Source: an uncultured Lachnospiraceae bacterium (GTDB lineage Bacteria > Bacillota > Clostridia > Lachnospirales > Lachnospiraceae). Taken from it: DNA of 64,000 bases. Below are positions 8,984-16,995 of the stretch, piece by piece. Under the pieces are notes generated by a model, which made no database searches, had not been told where the DNA came from, and saw nothing but the letters and a program-made list of their open reading frames with translations. How positions within the stretch are numbered: position 1 is the stretch's first letter; the number at the start of each line of letters is the position of its first letter. Location: positions 1 to 64,000 of the forward strand of contig CACYEN010000021.1 of the NCBI GenBank assembly GCA_902773435.1. Reading direction: 5' to 3'. The position numbers and the translations under genes were made by a program.

Positions 8984-9018
8984 AAAGGGAATCCGGTTTC
9001 GTGCCGGATTCCCTTTTT
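8984..9018 (+). terminator. Terminator shared by the YARHG gene and lepB
   Basis: A 13-bp perfect stem (8984-8996 with 9004-9016) has a short loop and is followed by T residues. The A-rich left flank gives a T-run on the minus strand, so it can serve both convergent genes. Confidence 0.88.
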
Positions 9019-9045
9019 CATATTAAATATTTTTGCGCAGTGCGC

Positions 9046-9687
9046 TCACCAGTTCTTCGTATCGTCCATCGTGCTCTTCACCGGTCCGATCTTCGTGAGC
9101 GGCCAGTACCTGAACCCCGCTTTCCCGATGATCTTCTCCTTCTTCACGAACTTGTTCAGCCAGAACCTGGAGTCGTTGCTGTGCTCCCGGTTATCCCCCA
9201 TCACGAAGTAGCACCCCTCGGGCACCGTGTAGGGACCGAAATACCCCGTCGGCTTCTCGGGACAGAAGCTGTCCGCGAGGGGCTCGATGTTCCCGTCGAT
9301 GTAAACCTTGCCGTCCATGATGATCACGGTCTCGCCCGGAAGGCCGATCACGCGCTTGACGAACAGCCGCTTCTCGTCGTCCGGGTAGCGGAAGATCACG
9401 ATATCATAGCGCTGCGGATCCTCCTTCTTGTAGGCGAGCCGGTTGCCGAACAGGCGGTCACCGGTCATGATCGTCTTCTCCATAGACCCCGAGGGAATCC
9501 TCGCGTTCACGAAGATAAACGTGTTCAGCAGGATCACCCCGACAACGACTGCGACGTAAGGCCACAGCTCGTACAGAATCCTGAAGGCCATAGGCTTCTC
9601 GTCCCGTGCCGCGTCCGCAGGCGCGTTCTTTGAGCCCATCTCCCCGCTTCCGCCGGCCGGCGGAACGCTCTCTTTCTTATCCCGCAT
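9046..9687 (-). CDS. lepB: Signal peptidase I
   Basis: A 213-residue membrane-bound type I signal peptidase that releases secreted proteins from the membrane. After a short cytoplasmic tail there is one membrane helix (about residues 35-55), then the catalytic serine in PSGSMEKT, the catalytic lysine in VKRVIGLPGE and the box E motif GDNREHSNDSRFW. The start at 9687 has AAAGGA eight bases upstream. An upstream start at 9849 would add about 54 residues translated from the GC-rich repeats and is rejected. The gene sits beside several genes for exported proteins but is not cotranscribed with them. Confidence 0.95.
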   Translation of the reverse strand: MRDKKESVPPAGGSGEMGSKNAPADAARDEKPMAFRILYELWPYVAVVVGVILLNTFIFVNARIPSGSMEKTIMTGDRLFGNRLAYKKEDPQRYDIVIFRYPDDEKRLFVKRVIGLPGETVIIMDGKVYIDGNIEPLADSFCPEKPTGYFGPYTVPEGCYFVMGDNREHSNDSRFWLNKFVKKEKIIGKAGFRYWPLTKIGPVKSTMDDTKNW

Positions 9688-9712
9688 CTCCCGTGTCCTT
9701 TCCAAATACTTA

Positions 9713-9762
9713 GTCGCGCGCGCACCGCGGGCATAAATGCCCCGCGCACCGCGCACGGAAAT
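9713..9762. repeat. 50-bp GC-rich hairpin repeat, copy 1
   Basis: First copy of the 50-bp unit GTCGCGCGCGCACCGCGGGC...CACGGAAAT. It differs from the others at its centre (CATAAATG instead of CACAGGTG). The unit holds an inner inverted repeat and two direct GCGCACCGCG words. Confidence 0.9.
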
Positions 9763-9767
9763 TTTGT

Positions 9768-9817
9768 GTCGCGCGCGCACCGCGGGCACAGGTGCCCCGC
9801 GCACCGCGCACGGAAAT
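9768..9817. repeat. 50-bp GC-rich hairpin repeat, copy 2
   Basis: Second copy, 55 bp after copy 1 and identical in most positions. The inner arms GCGGGCAC and GTGCCCCGC can form a hairpin. Confidence 0.9.
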
Positions 9818-9873
9818 AATCTCTCAACGTATCTGTCAGTATCGCACAAAACGGTGCGGACCGCAATATTTGT

Positions 9874-10053
9874 TTACTCCTCGACGTACTTCCCGAGATC
9901 CCATCCGATCGTCGCCGCCATATCCACAAGCTCGGCGTCGGAGGCCTCCTCCACCTCGCCGGCGGACGCCGCGGGACAGGGCAGGCCGATGGAGAGCGCC
10001 GTCTCCGTGTACAGAAGAAGGTCGTGTCTCAGCAGTTCTTCGTCCAGCTTCAC
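9874..10053 (-). CDS. Small acidic protein of unknown function
   Basis: A 59-residue acidic protein. The GTG start at 10053 has AAAAGGAG seven bases upstream; an ATG four bases earlier is out of frame. The C terminus reads ELVDMAATIGWDLGKYVEE. No signal peptide, membrane helix or known fold is recognised. It lies exactly between the two pairs of 50-bp repeats and upstream of lepB on the same strand. It may be a mobile-element cargo or simply a small conserved protein; codon use and RBS support that it is translated. Confidence 0.6.
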   Translation of the reverse strand: MKLDEELLRHDLLLYTETALSIGLPCPAASAGEVEEASDAELVDMAATIGWDLGKYVEE

Positions 10054-10126
10054 TTCATTGCTCCTTTTCAGCCGGCAGCGGCCCTGCCGCGGCATCCCGC
10101 GCCGGTATCAGCGCCGCATTTTTTGT

Positions 10127-10176
10127 GTCGCGCGCGCACCGCGGGCACAGGTGCCCCCCGCACCGCGCACGGAAAT
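10127..10176. repeat. 50-bp GC-rich hairpin repeat, copy 3
   Basis: Third copy, 414 bp after copy 1. Only one or two bases differ from copy 2 (CCCCCC in the right arm). Confidence 0.9.
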
Positions 10177-10181
10177 TTTGT

Positions 10182-10231
10182 GTCGCGCGCGCACCGCGGG
10201 CACAGGTGCCCCGCGCACCGCGCACGGAAAT
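10182..10231. repeat. 50-bp GC-rich hairpin repeat, copy 4
   Basis: Fourth copy, again at 55-bp period after copy 3. The 5-bp spacer TTTGT is the same in both pairs. Between 10054 and 10383 there is no gene other than these repeats and the promoter at 10290. Confidence 0.9.
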
Positions 10232-10289
10232 CGGGCTCCGGTTTTTATTTCGCTTTTATTAAGCAGGTATTTCGTTTCTTTTGCCGGTA

Positions 10290-10298
10290 TGTTATAAT
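10290..10298 (+). promoter_or_regulatory. Extended -10 promoter of the first CHAP paralogue
   Basis: TGT-TATAAT is a perfect extended -10. The upstream 30 bases (TTTTATTAAGCAGGTATTTC and on) are closely matched before the second paralogue at 11743, so the promoter was duplicated with the gene. Confidence 0.75.
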
Positions 10299-10383
10299 AG
10301 GCAGACAGTTTATACCAGCGACACGGCAAAGTAACGGCACCCCAAAATATTAGCACAGATCTTCGGAAGTGAGGACCCTTATC

Positions 10384-11556
10384 ATGACGAAATCCTGGAA
10401 AAATATCAGGCTGACCGGACTTGGTTTCCTGCTCGCCATCATGGTCTCCGTGCTCGCGACGGGCGCGGGCGTCCATGCCGCTTCCTACAGCGAGAGCAGC
10501 TACAGCCGTGTCTACAATTACAAGTACTACACGGTCAAGAACAAGTCGAAGCTCTCAGCGGCCGTCAGGAACAGCCCGAAGAAGGCGCTCGCGCACTTCG
10601 TCGAGCACGGCATGGCCCAGGGACTCCAGGCCAAGAGCACGTTCAATCTCAAGGTCTACATGAAGAATTATCCCGACCTTGTCAAAAAATACGGGAACAA
10701 CTACAAGAAGTACTACATTCACTTCCAGAACACGGGCTACAAACACAGATACGGCTCCCGCGACGTCACCACGATGACGTTCGAGCTGATCGTCAATCCG
10801 AACGGCGGCACCTACAAGGGTTCCTCGAAGGCTGTCAGGATCAGGAAGAAGTTCGGGACGAAGATCACGCTCGCGACGCCGAAGCGCAGCGGCTACGATT
10901 TCGCCGGGTGGAAGCAGTACAAAGGGTACGGTACTCTCAAGGGCAGCCGGTTCATTTTTGACATGCGGAAGAATGTCAAGAATATCGTCAAGGCCTCCTG
11001 GTCAAAGAAGGTCACGGGGCGTTATTCCCTCGCCGGAAGGATCGCGGACGTCGCGCTCACGCAGCTCGGCAACGGGGGAACTCCCTACTGGAATTACTTC
11101 AACGACGTCTTCGATAATCACGCGAGCAACTACGAGTGGTGCTGCATGTTCGTCACCTACTGCGCCAACAAGGCGGGCTTCATAAGCAGAAGCGCGGCGT
11201 ACGGGACGTTCGGGAGCGGTCATTTCCCGAGAACCGCAAGCCAGCGCGAACTCGCGAAGGCCTTCGCGAAGCGGGGCCAGCTGAAACTTCGCACCTCCGG
11301 CTACAAGCCGCAGAAGGGGGACATCATCTTCTTCACGAAGAATACCTCCAACTTCTCAGACTACGAGAGCTACAGCCACGTCGGGATCGTGACCGGGCGC
11401 TCGCGCAACAACGTCATCACGGTGGAGGGCAACACCGGAACCTATGACCGGTACACCTCCTATGTCAAGAAGTGCATCTACAATCCGGTGGACGCGGGTT
11501 CCTCCTACCACACATCGAAGGCGCTCCGGATCGCCGCCTACGGCATCATAAAATAA
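10384..11556 (+). CDS. Secreted repeat/InlB-type/CHAP-like protein, paralogue 1
   Basis: A 390-residue secreted protein. The ATG at 10384 follows AAGTGAGGA; an in-frame GTG 15 bases earlier overlaps that site. A signal peptide (cut after GVHA) is followed by the Tyr/His-rich module (about residues 35-120), an InlB B-repeat-type domain (about residues 125-205, with NPNGGTY and GYDFAGWK) and a CHAP/NlpC-like domain (about residues 215-385). Catalytic candidates are the first Cys of WCCMFVTYC, His in SHVGIV and Glu in VEGNTG; KGDIIFF is also conserved. This fits a peptidoglycan amidase or endopeptidase held at the surface by the repeats. It is 60-70% similar by eye to the next gene. Confidence 0.85.
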   Translation: MTKSWKNIRLTGLGFLLAIMVSVLATGAGVHAASYSESSYSRVYNYKYYTVKNKSKLSAAVRNSPKKALAHFVEHGMAQGLQAKSTFNLKVYMKNYPDLVKKYGNNYKKYYIHFQNTGYKHRYGSRDVTTMTFELIVNPNGGTYKGSSKAVRIRKKFGTKITLATPKRSGYDFAGWKQYKGYGTLKGSRFIFDMRKNVKNIVKASWSKKVTGRYSLAGRIADVALTQLGNGGTPYWNYFNDVFDNHASNYEWCCMFVTYCANKAGFISRSAAYGTFGSGHFPRTASQRELAKAFAKRGQLKLRTSGYKPQKGDIIFFTKNTSNFSDYESYSHVGIVTGRSRNNVITVEGNTGTYDRYTSYVKKCIYNPVDAGSSYHTSKALRIAAYGIIK

Positions 11557-11582
11557 AGCCCGGAAGAGTTCTCCGGCTGTAC

Positions 11583-11608
11583 ACCCCCCGTGGTTTTCCG
11601 CGGGGGGT
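11583..11608 (+). other. Hairpin after paralogue 1
   Basis: ACCCCCCGTGG and CCGCGGGGGGT form an 11-bp stem with one mismatch around TTTT. There is no T-run after it, so it is either a weak terminator or an RNA 3' end protector. Confidence 0.5.
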
Positions 11609-11742
11609 AAACTATGTCAAAAAGAAGCGGCTCATATCTTGTAACATTTTGGCAACATTCCACAACATGTAGTGGAGCCGGTCTGACACATTTAACAAAA
11701 AATTTATTTCTTTTTTATTAAGTAACTATTTCATTTCTTTTA

Positions 11743-11751
11743 TGGTATAAT
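11743..11751 (+). promoter_or_regulatory. Extended -10 promoter of the second CHAP paralogue
   Basis: TGG-TATAAT at 11743-11751 preceded by a TTTTATTAAG...TATTTCATTTCTTTT stretch like that of paralogue 1. Confidence 0.75.
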
Positions 11752-11842
11752 GTCGCGGTACGGAAAACTGATCATAAGGCCGGCGCGCCTCTCCCGGCAT
11801 CCGGGGCCAGGCGGGTCAAGCCCGCGAAAGGGATACGGTATC

Positions 11843-13003
11843 ATGAACCATTTATCAGGAAAGGCAAGGCATTTCGGATTCACTCTTATCATCGGTATCA
11901 TTTTCACCGTGATGATCTCAGGTGTGAGCGTCTCCGCCGCTTCCTACAAGGAAAGCGATTACAGCCACGTCTACAGCTACAGCTACTATATAAAGAAGAA
12001 CAAATCCAAACTGTCGTCTTCCGTCCGCAGCAGCCGCTCGAAGGCTCTCAGGCATTTCGTCGAGCACGGCATGGCTCAGGGACTCCAGGCGATCTCCAAT
12101 TTCAGGGTCGGGATCTACAAAAAGAACTATCCGGACCTGGCGAAGAAATACGGTTCCAATTTAAAGAAGTACTACCTGCACTATCAGTCGGTGGGCTACA
12201 AGAACCGCTACGCGAAGCATTACCTCACCTCCCTCCGGTTTGACCTGACCCTCGACCCGAACAAGGGGTCCATGAAGATCGACGGGAAGACCGTGACGAG
12301 CGCCGTCAAAATCCGCCACTCCTACAACCGCAAGATTACTCTTCCCACACCGAAGAGAAGCGGCTATGAGTTCGCCGGATGGCGCCAGGTCAAGGGTACG
12401 GGAACCCTGAAGGGGAATAAATTCACCTACACGATCAACAAGAAGGGTGTGAACCTGGTCAAGGCCTCCTGGGCAAAGAAGACCGTGAACCGCTACGCGC
12501 TCGCGTACAAGATCGCCGATTACGCGAAGACCCAGCTCGGCAACGGCGGGGCTCCGTACTGGAATTATTTCTGGAAGGACAACTGGTGCTGCATGTTCGT
12601 CACCTACTGCGCCAACAAGGTCGGTTTCGTGAGCAGCGACGCAACGGATATGTCCTGCGGAAGCGGCCGCTTCCCCAAGACCGCGAGCCAGCGCGAACTC
12701 GCCTACGTGTACTCGAAGCGCGGGCAGCTGAAGCTCCGGAACTCCGGCTACAAGCCGAAGAAGGGCGACCTGATCTTCTTCACGAACAACACGTCCAACC
12801 AGTCCGATTACCAGAGCTACAGGCACGTCGGAATCGTGTACGGGACTTCCGGCAACGACATCATCACGATCGAGGGCAACACCGGGACCTGGGACATGAA
12901 CACGTCCTACGTCAAGAAGTGCATCTACAATCCGGTGGACAGCAGTTCCGCCTACCACACCTCGAAGGCGATGCAGATCGCGGCCTACGGTATCATCAGG
13001 TAA
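11843..13003 (+). CDS. Secreted repeat/InlB-type/CHAP-like protein, paralogue 2
   Basis: A 386-residue tandem paralogue of the preceding gene with the same order: signal peptide ending GVSVSAAS, Tyr/His-rich module, InlB-type repeat (DPNKGSM, GYEFAGWR) and CHAP-like domain with WCCMFVTYC, RHVGIV and IEGNTG. The start at 11843 is chosen because AAAGGGAT precedes it and a signal peptide follows; an ATG inside the -10 box at 11749 cannot be used. Compared with paralogue 1 the catalytic domain lacks a short insertion before the double Cys (DVFDNHASNYE region) and is otherwise aligned end to end. A terminator follows, so each paralogue is its own transcript. Confidence 0.85.
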   Translation: MNHLSGKARHFGFTLIIGIIFTVMISGVSVSAASYKESDYSHVYSYSYYIKKNKSKLSSSVRSSRSKALRHFVEHGMAQGLQAISNFRVGIYKKNYPDLAKKYGSNLKKYYLHYQSVGYKNRYAKHYLTSLRFDLTLDPNKGSMKIDGKTVTSAVKIRHSYNRKITLPTPKRSGYEFAGWRQVKGTGTLKGNKFTYTINKKGVNLVKASWAKKTVNRYALAYKIADYAKTQLGNGGAPYWNYFWKDNWCCMFVTYCANKVGFVSSDATDMSCGSGRFPKTASQRELAYVYSKRGQLKLRNSGYKPKKGDLIFFTNNTSNQSDYQSYRHVGIVYGTSGNDIITIEGNTGTWDMNTSYVKKCIYNPVDSSSAYHTSKAMQIAAYGIIR

Positions 13004-13028
13004 ACTGCATACGAAAAAGAGACAGATC

Positions 13029-13080
13029 AAAGGGACGGTCCCCGGGCTGAGATGAAGCCTTGAGACCGTCCCTTTTCTTT
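13029..13080 (+). terminator. Terminator after paralogue 2, with a GGGACGGTC stem
   Basis: A 12-bp perfect stem (13029-13040 with 13064-13075) is followed by TTTTCTTTT. The stem word AAAGGGACGGTC resembles the ends of the nested repeat at 51042. Confidence 0.85.
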
Positions 13081-13105
13081 TCGTCCAGGTTTCCGGGCGC
13101 CGCGC

Positions 13106-13891
13106 TCACGCCGCCCGGTTCTCTCCCGTCGCGTAGTCGATCAGGACGCCCGGCTGGACATTGTAGCAGTACACGCAGAACTGGACTTCCGGGTCCTCGA
13201 CCGATCTCGCCTCCATCAGCACTCCGGAGGCCAGAAGATTCGATCCCCTGAAATCGGGTGTCACTCGGTAAAGAACGTGGTGACCGGTCTCCCTGATGTA
13301 CTGGGCGACGGCATTTTCATAGGGCAGCATCCCCTCGACGTTCATATATCTTGTGCCGGTGATGAGGTTCCGCTCGTTGGCATTTTCACCCGTGAGCTGG
13401 TATCCGATCAGGTGGCAGCGGTTATAGAGGTACTCCCTGTCGATCCACTCGTAGCGCGCGTTCTTCCAGCCCGACGGGTAGACGGACCTCACGTCCTCCC
13501 TCTCCTCCTCAGGCATTGTCTCCGGGCCGACACACGCATAGGCCGCGGTGCACCGGCCGAGTCCGTCGAGTTCCCCATATGTTTCAAAGGTCTCTGCCGT
13601 CAGGTCCCCGCGGGAGAAGAACGGCACGTCCCCGTTGATCTCCGCGTCGGGCCGGCCGCTGTAGGCGGGCACTTCCGACGCCGCGAAGACGCCCTCCTCT
13701 CCGGGGGGAGGAAGCTTCCAGGAGAGGAAATTTCCGGGAAAGCCGATCAGATATCCGGCGCCCGCGAGAAAGAGAACCAGCAGGACGACCGGCGGAACCG
13801 CCCTCCTGAGCCTGCCTCTTCCGGCATTCCTTCTCCCCCGGCGCCGTCCCGGGTATCGATATCCAGAATGAATCTTTGTTTTTTTACTCAT
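13106..13891 (-). CDS. Membrane-anchored DNA/RNA non-specific endonuclease (EndA-like)
   Basis: A 261-residue protein with a very basic N terminus, one membrane helix (about residues 31-50) and an extracellular endonuclease domain of the EndA/NucA-type beta-beta-alpha-metal family. The signature is YNRCHLIGYQL, where the common Asp-Arg-Gly-His is Asn-Arg-Cys-His; the general base His is kept, and the metal-binding Asn lies in ENANERNLITG. The C-terminal Val-Gln-Pro-Gly-Val stretch also matches EndA. EndA-type enzymes degrade DNA at the cell surface during uptake or for nutrients; which applies here is unknown. The RBS is poor, so translation may be low. It faces away from the neighbouring secreted gene. 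Confidence 0.83.
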   Translation of the reverse strand: MSKKTKIHSGYRYPGRRRGRRNAGRGRLRRAVPPVVLLVLFLAGAGYLIGFPGNFLSWKLPPPGEEGVFAASEVPAYSGRPDAEINGDVPFFSRGDLTAETFETYGELDGLGRCTAAYACVGPETMPEEEREDVRSVYPSGWKNARYEWIDREYLYNRCHLIGYQLTGENANERNLITGTRYMNVEGMLPYENAVAQYIRETGHHVLYRVTPDFRGSNLLASGVLMEARSVEDPEVQFCVYCYNVQPGVLIDYATGENRAA

Positions 13892-13906
13892 AACAGAAAA
13901 ATACTA

Positions 13907-13935
13907 TTGAATTAGTTATGTAATCCAGTTAAAAT
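13907..13935 (+). promoter_or_regulatory. Promoter of the secreted Ig-like gene
   Basis: TTGAAT (13907-13912), 17-bp spacer and TAAAAT (13930-13935). An inverted repeat AGTTAA-AA-TTAACT at 13927-13940 overlaps the -10 and could be an operator. Confidence 0.5.
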
Positions 13936-13976
13936 TAACTATATATTACGCATCTTTTACGAAAGGAATACCGGTC

Positions 13977-14684
13977 ATGTCAAACCGCAAAGCCAAACTG
14001 TTTCTGGCCGTCTTCGGCCTGATCCTTACGATGGGCCTGATCTTCGGCGCGGCGTCAGTATCCGCTGCCGATACGCTCGACTACGCGAGCGTCAAATACG
14101 GTACCAAGATCTCCTTGCCCCTTGCGAACCACGTCTGGAGAGTCAAGGTCTCCTATCTCAATCGCGCTGAGAAGGCGAAGGTCACGTCCTCCGACACATC
14201 GGTCGCGACCGCGCTCATCTACAGCAACACGCTGAAGAGCGGCTACTTCTATGTCGTCCCCCGCAAGAAGGGAACGACGACGATCAGTCTCGACTTCTCC
14301 TACACGACATCCACCGGGAAGAAGGTGAATCTCAACAGGACGATGAAGCTGACCGTCTATCCGTACGCGAACCCGTTCAATACCGTGAAGGTCGGATCGA
14401 AGGATCTCACTGCCCTCGTCAACAGGACGAACTACACGACGAAGGCGAAGTTCTTCAACGGAAACGCCCTCATCAGGGTCACGCCGAAGAAGGAGTGGAC
14501 GATCCGGGGAATCTACGTTCAGGGTCTCGAGAAGAGCGGCTCTACTGTAAAGTATACGACAAAAAAGATCGCAAACAAGGAACATTTTAATTTCAAGAAG
14601 TACGCGATCATGCCGGATCTCTACGTCGTGCTCTACAGCTCGAAGCAGAAGGTCACGATGACCGTGATGTTCGCGGTTTCGTGA
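13977..14684 (+). CDS. Secreted Ig-like (BIG2-like) protein of unknown function
   Basis: A 235-residue protein with a clear signal peptide (cut after SVSAA) and beta-rich sequence. The first half has the pattern of bacterial Ig-like group 2 domains (VTSSDTSVATA, then a Lys-Lys-Gly-Thr-Thr-Thr-Ile turn). The second half, rich in Lys, Thr and Tyr, is not recognised. No membrane anchor, sorting signal or catalytic motif is visible. The RBS is AAAGGA. It follows the cell-surface group and has its own promoter and terminator. Adhesion or wall association is a guess. Confidence 0.75.
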   Translation: MSNRKAKLFLAVFGLILTMGLIFGAASVSAADTLDYASVKYGTKISLPLANHVWRVKVSYLNRAEKAKVTSSDTSVATALIYSNTLKSGYFYVVPRKKGTTTISLDFSYTTSTGKKVNLNRTMKLTVYPYANPFNTVKVGSKDLTALVNRTNYTTKAKFFNGNALIRVTPKKEWTIRGIYVQGLEKSGSTVKYTTKKIANKEHFNFKKYAIMPDLYVVLYSSKQKVTMTVMFAVS

Positions 14685-14741
14685 GCACGGGGACCCGTCG
14701 GAACCCGGGCTGTATAAGTCCATGAAGAAATCGGTTATTCA

Positions 14742-14788
14742 CGCGGCAAAGAAGCTGTAAGGGCTTCTTTGCCGCGCTTTTTGTTTCT
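14742..14788 (+). terminator. Terminator of the Ig-like gene
   Basis: A 14-bp stem (14742-14755 with 14763-14776) is followed by CTTTTTGTTTCT. Confidence 0.9.
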
Positions 14789-14894
14789 GCCGTGAGGCGC
14801 GGCAGCGGGTCGAACCGTCTGCCGTCCGCCGCGGAAACGGCCGGGGACAGGGGGACGGCGCGTCCTTCCCGGCCCGCCTGGAAAGGAGTTTAAT

Positions 14895-15194
14895 ATGTAT
14901 GATGCCGTAGAGAGCGCTCTCAACGAACTCAGGTCCATTGTCAGGAAGGCGCCGGAAGACGCTGCCCTCCTCCTTCGCACCGCCGACGACCCGAATCCCG
15001 TCGGGGCGTTCTGCCGCGCCGCCGGTCAGCTCGGGGTCAGCATCGACCCGATGGACCTCGTGAACGCGGGCGAGGAGTACTACGCCGGGATGCGCCGCAG
15101 CACGAACGGCGGCGGGGAGAATTCACCGCTTCTCGACGGCGAGGACGACTACTACGAGATGTTCATGGCTGAACTCCGCGGAAGCAAATCCTGA
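14895..15194 (+). CDS. Small acidic hypothetical protein
   Basis: A 99-residue protein with a very good RBS (AAAGGAG). The N-terminal 60 residues are helical with a pattern of Leu/Ala (FCRAAGQLGVSIDPMDL) loosely like Nif11-type leader helices, and the C-terminal part is acidic (LLDGEDDYYEMFMAEL). There is no double-glycine cleavage site or modification enzyme nearby, so a peptide precursor role is not supported. It is followed by the antiporter gene, which has its own promoter. Confidence 0.7.
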   Translation: MYDAVESALNELRSIVRKAPEDAALLLRTADDPNPVGAFCRAAGQLGVSIDPMDLVNAGEEYYAGMRRSTNGGGENSPLLDGEDDYYEMFMAELRGSKS

Positions 15195-15206
15195 GAGAAT
15201 CTGCGC

Positions 15207-15235
15207 TTCATTTTCCCGCTTCAATGTGCTATAGT
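15207..15235 (+). promoter_or_regulatory. Promoter of the NhaC-type antiporter gene
   Basis: TTCATT, 17-bp spacer and TGC-TATAGT (extended -10 at 15227-15235). Confidence 0.55.
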
Positions 15236-15278
15236 TATACAGTATTGCATTCTTCATTTTACGGGAGGTACTATTCAC

Positions 15279-16949
15279 ATGGTAGAAAAGGGAAAATCCC
15301 GCCTTGGCGGGCCGATTGTCGCGTTTATCTGCGTTATCCTGTTTCTCATCATCGCCGCCAATGTCACAACGCCTGAGACGGTCCAGAACACGTTCTGGGC
15401 TCTCGTTCCGCCGATTATCGCGATCGGGCTTGCACTGGTCACCAAAGAGGTCTACAGCTCTCTGTTCATCGGCATCGTGTCCGCGGCGCTGCTCTACTCG
15501 GGGTTCAATTTCGAGAGAACGATGCAGCACATCTTCCTCGACGAGGTCGTCGTCGGAGAAGAGACTGCCTCCTACGGCATCATCGCCGTTCTCTCTGACT
15601 CCTATAACGTCGGGATCCTGATCTTCCTCGTCATTCTCGGTATCATGGTGCAGCTGATGAACCGGACCGGCGGTTCCGCAGCGTTCGGGGAGTGGGCTTC
15701 GGGGCACATCAAATCGCGCGTGGGCGCACAGCTTGCGACGATTTTTCTCGGTGTGCTCATTTTCATCGACGACTACTTCAACTGCCTGACAGTCGGTTCC
15801 GTCATGAGACCGGTCACCGACAAGAATAAGGTCTCCAGGGCCAAGCTCGCCTACCTGATCGACGCGACGGCCGCTCCGGTCTGTATCATCGCCCCGATCT
15901 CATCGTGGGCTGCCGCGGTCACCGGTTTTGTCAAGGGCCAGAACGGAATGAGCCTCTTCATCCGCGCGATCCCGTTCAACTACTACGCGCTGCTCACGCT
16001 GGTCATGATGATCCTGATCGTCGTCATGAAGGCAGACTACGGCCCGATGGCCGTTCACGAGAAGAACGCGATTGAGAACGGCGACCTCTACACCACACCG
16101 GACCGCCCGTACGCGGGATCCGGAGACGCGCCGGTTTCCTCCAAGGGCCGCGTCATCGACATGCTGGTCCCGATCATCTCCCTCGTCGCCTGCTGCGTCG
16201 TCGGAATGATCTACACCGGCGGTTTCTTCAGCGGGGAGTCTTTCATCGACTCCTTCGCGAACAGCGATGCCTCGATCGGCCTCGTGTACGGATCCTCGGT
16301 CGCTCTCGCGATCACGATCCTGTTCTATATTATCCGCCGCGTCCTCAGCTTCGGGGACATCATGGACTGCTTCCCCGAAGGCTTCAAGCAGATGGTTCCC
16401 GCCATCCTCATCCTGACGTTCGCGTGGTCGCTGAAGTCGATGACGGACAGCCTCGGAGCCGCCGCCTATGTCGAGGGAATTGTGAGCAATTCCGCTGAGA
16501 GCTTCATGATGTTCCTTCCGGTCATCATCTTCCTGATCGCCGTCGCCCTCGCGTTCGCGACCGGCACTTCCTGGGGCACGTTCGGCATCCTCATCCCGAT
16601 CGTCGTCGCCTGCTTCGAGACGATCGACCCGAACATGATGATCATCGGCATCTCGGCCTGCATGGCCGGCGCGGTCTGCGGCGACCACTGCTCTCCGATC
16701 TCCGATACGACGATCATGTCGTCCGCCGGCGCCCAGAGCAACCACCTGAACCACGTCTCGACCCAGCTGCCCTACGCGATGACCTGCGCCGTGGTCTCCG
16801 CGGTCACTTATCTCGTGGCGACGGTCGTCGAGCACTTCACGGGCAATCTCATGCTCAGCGCCTGCGTCGGACTTCCGGTCGGCGCGGTCCTCATGTTCAT
16901 CGTTCTGCTGGCGTTCAAAGCGGGCAGAAAGACCTCTGTCGCTGCCTGA
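15279..16949 (+). CDS. NhaC-family Na+/H+ antiporter
   Basis: A 556-residue membrane protein with about 12 or more hydrophobic helices. It belongs to the NhaC ion-transporter family; diagnostic segments include FIDDYFNCLTVG, DATAAPVCIIAPISSW and GDHCSPISDTTIMSS. The family exchanges sodium for protons or, in the MleN branch, sodium-lactate for proton-malate; sequence alone does not choose. The acidic and polar residues within the helices (Asp-Asp in IDDYF, Asp-His in GDHCSP) are those thought to take part in ion binding. RBS GGGAGG. Monocistronic. Confidence 0.9.
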   Translation: MVEKGKSRLGGPIVAFICVILFLIIAANVTTPETVQNTFWALVPPIIAIGLALVTKEVYSSLFIGIVSAALLYSGFNFERTMQHIFLDEVVVGEETASYGIIAVLSDSYNVGILIFLVILGIMVQLMNRTGGSAAFGEWASGHIKSRVGAQLATIFLGVLIFIDDYFNCLTVGSVMRPVTDKNKVSRAKLAYLIDATAAPVCIIAPISSWAAAVTGFVKGQNGMSLFIRAIPFNYYALLTLVMMILIVVMKADYGPMAVHEKNAIENGDLYTTPDRPYAGSGDAPVSSKGRVIDMLVPIISLVACCVVGMIYTGGFFSGESFIDSFANSDASIGLVYGSSVALAITILFYIIRRVLSFGDIMDCFPEGFKQMVPAILILTFAWSLKSMTDSLGAAAYVEGIVSNSAESFMMFLPVIIFLIAVALAFATGTSWGTFGILIPIVVACFETIDPNMMIIGISACMAGAVCGDHCSPISDTTIMSSAGAQSNHLNHVSTQLPYAMTCAVVSAVTYLVATVVEHFTGNLMLSACVGLPVGAVLMFIVLLAFKAGRKTSVAA

Positions 16950-16995
16950 GTGAGAGGCGCGTAAAATACCATACCGATCACTGCGCATAATAAAC

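Noticed and set aside
9688..9849. Longer LepB starting at 9849
   Set aside because: The extra residues are translated from the GC-rich repeats, and the start at 9687 has a proper AAAGGA site and a normal LepB N terminus.
9713..10231. CRISPR array
   Set aside because: Copies are 50 bp with identical 5-bp spacers; there are no unique 30-40 bp spacers and no cas genes.
11583..11608. Intrinsic terminator of the first CHAP paralogue
   Set aside because: Stem is good, but there is no T-run; listed only as a hairpin.
14895..15194. Nif11-type RiPP precursor
   Set aside because: No Gly-Gly cleavage site, no core peptide composition and no modification or export genes nearby.
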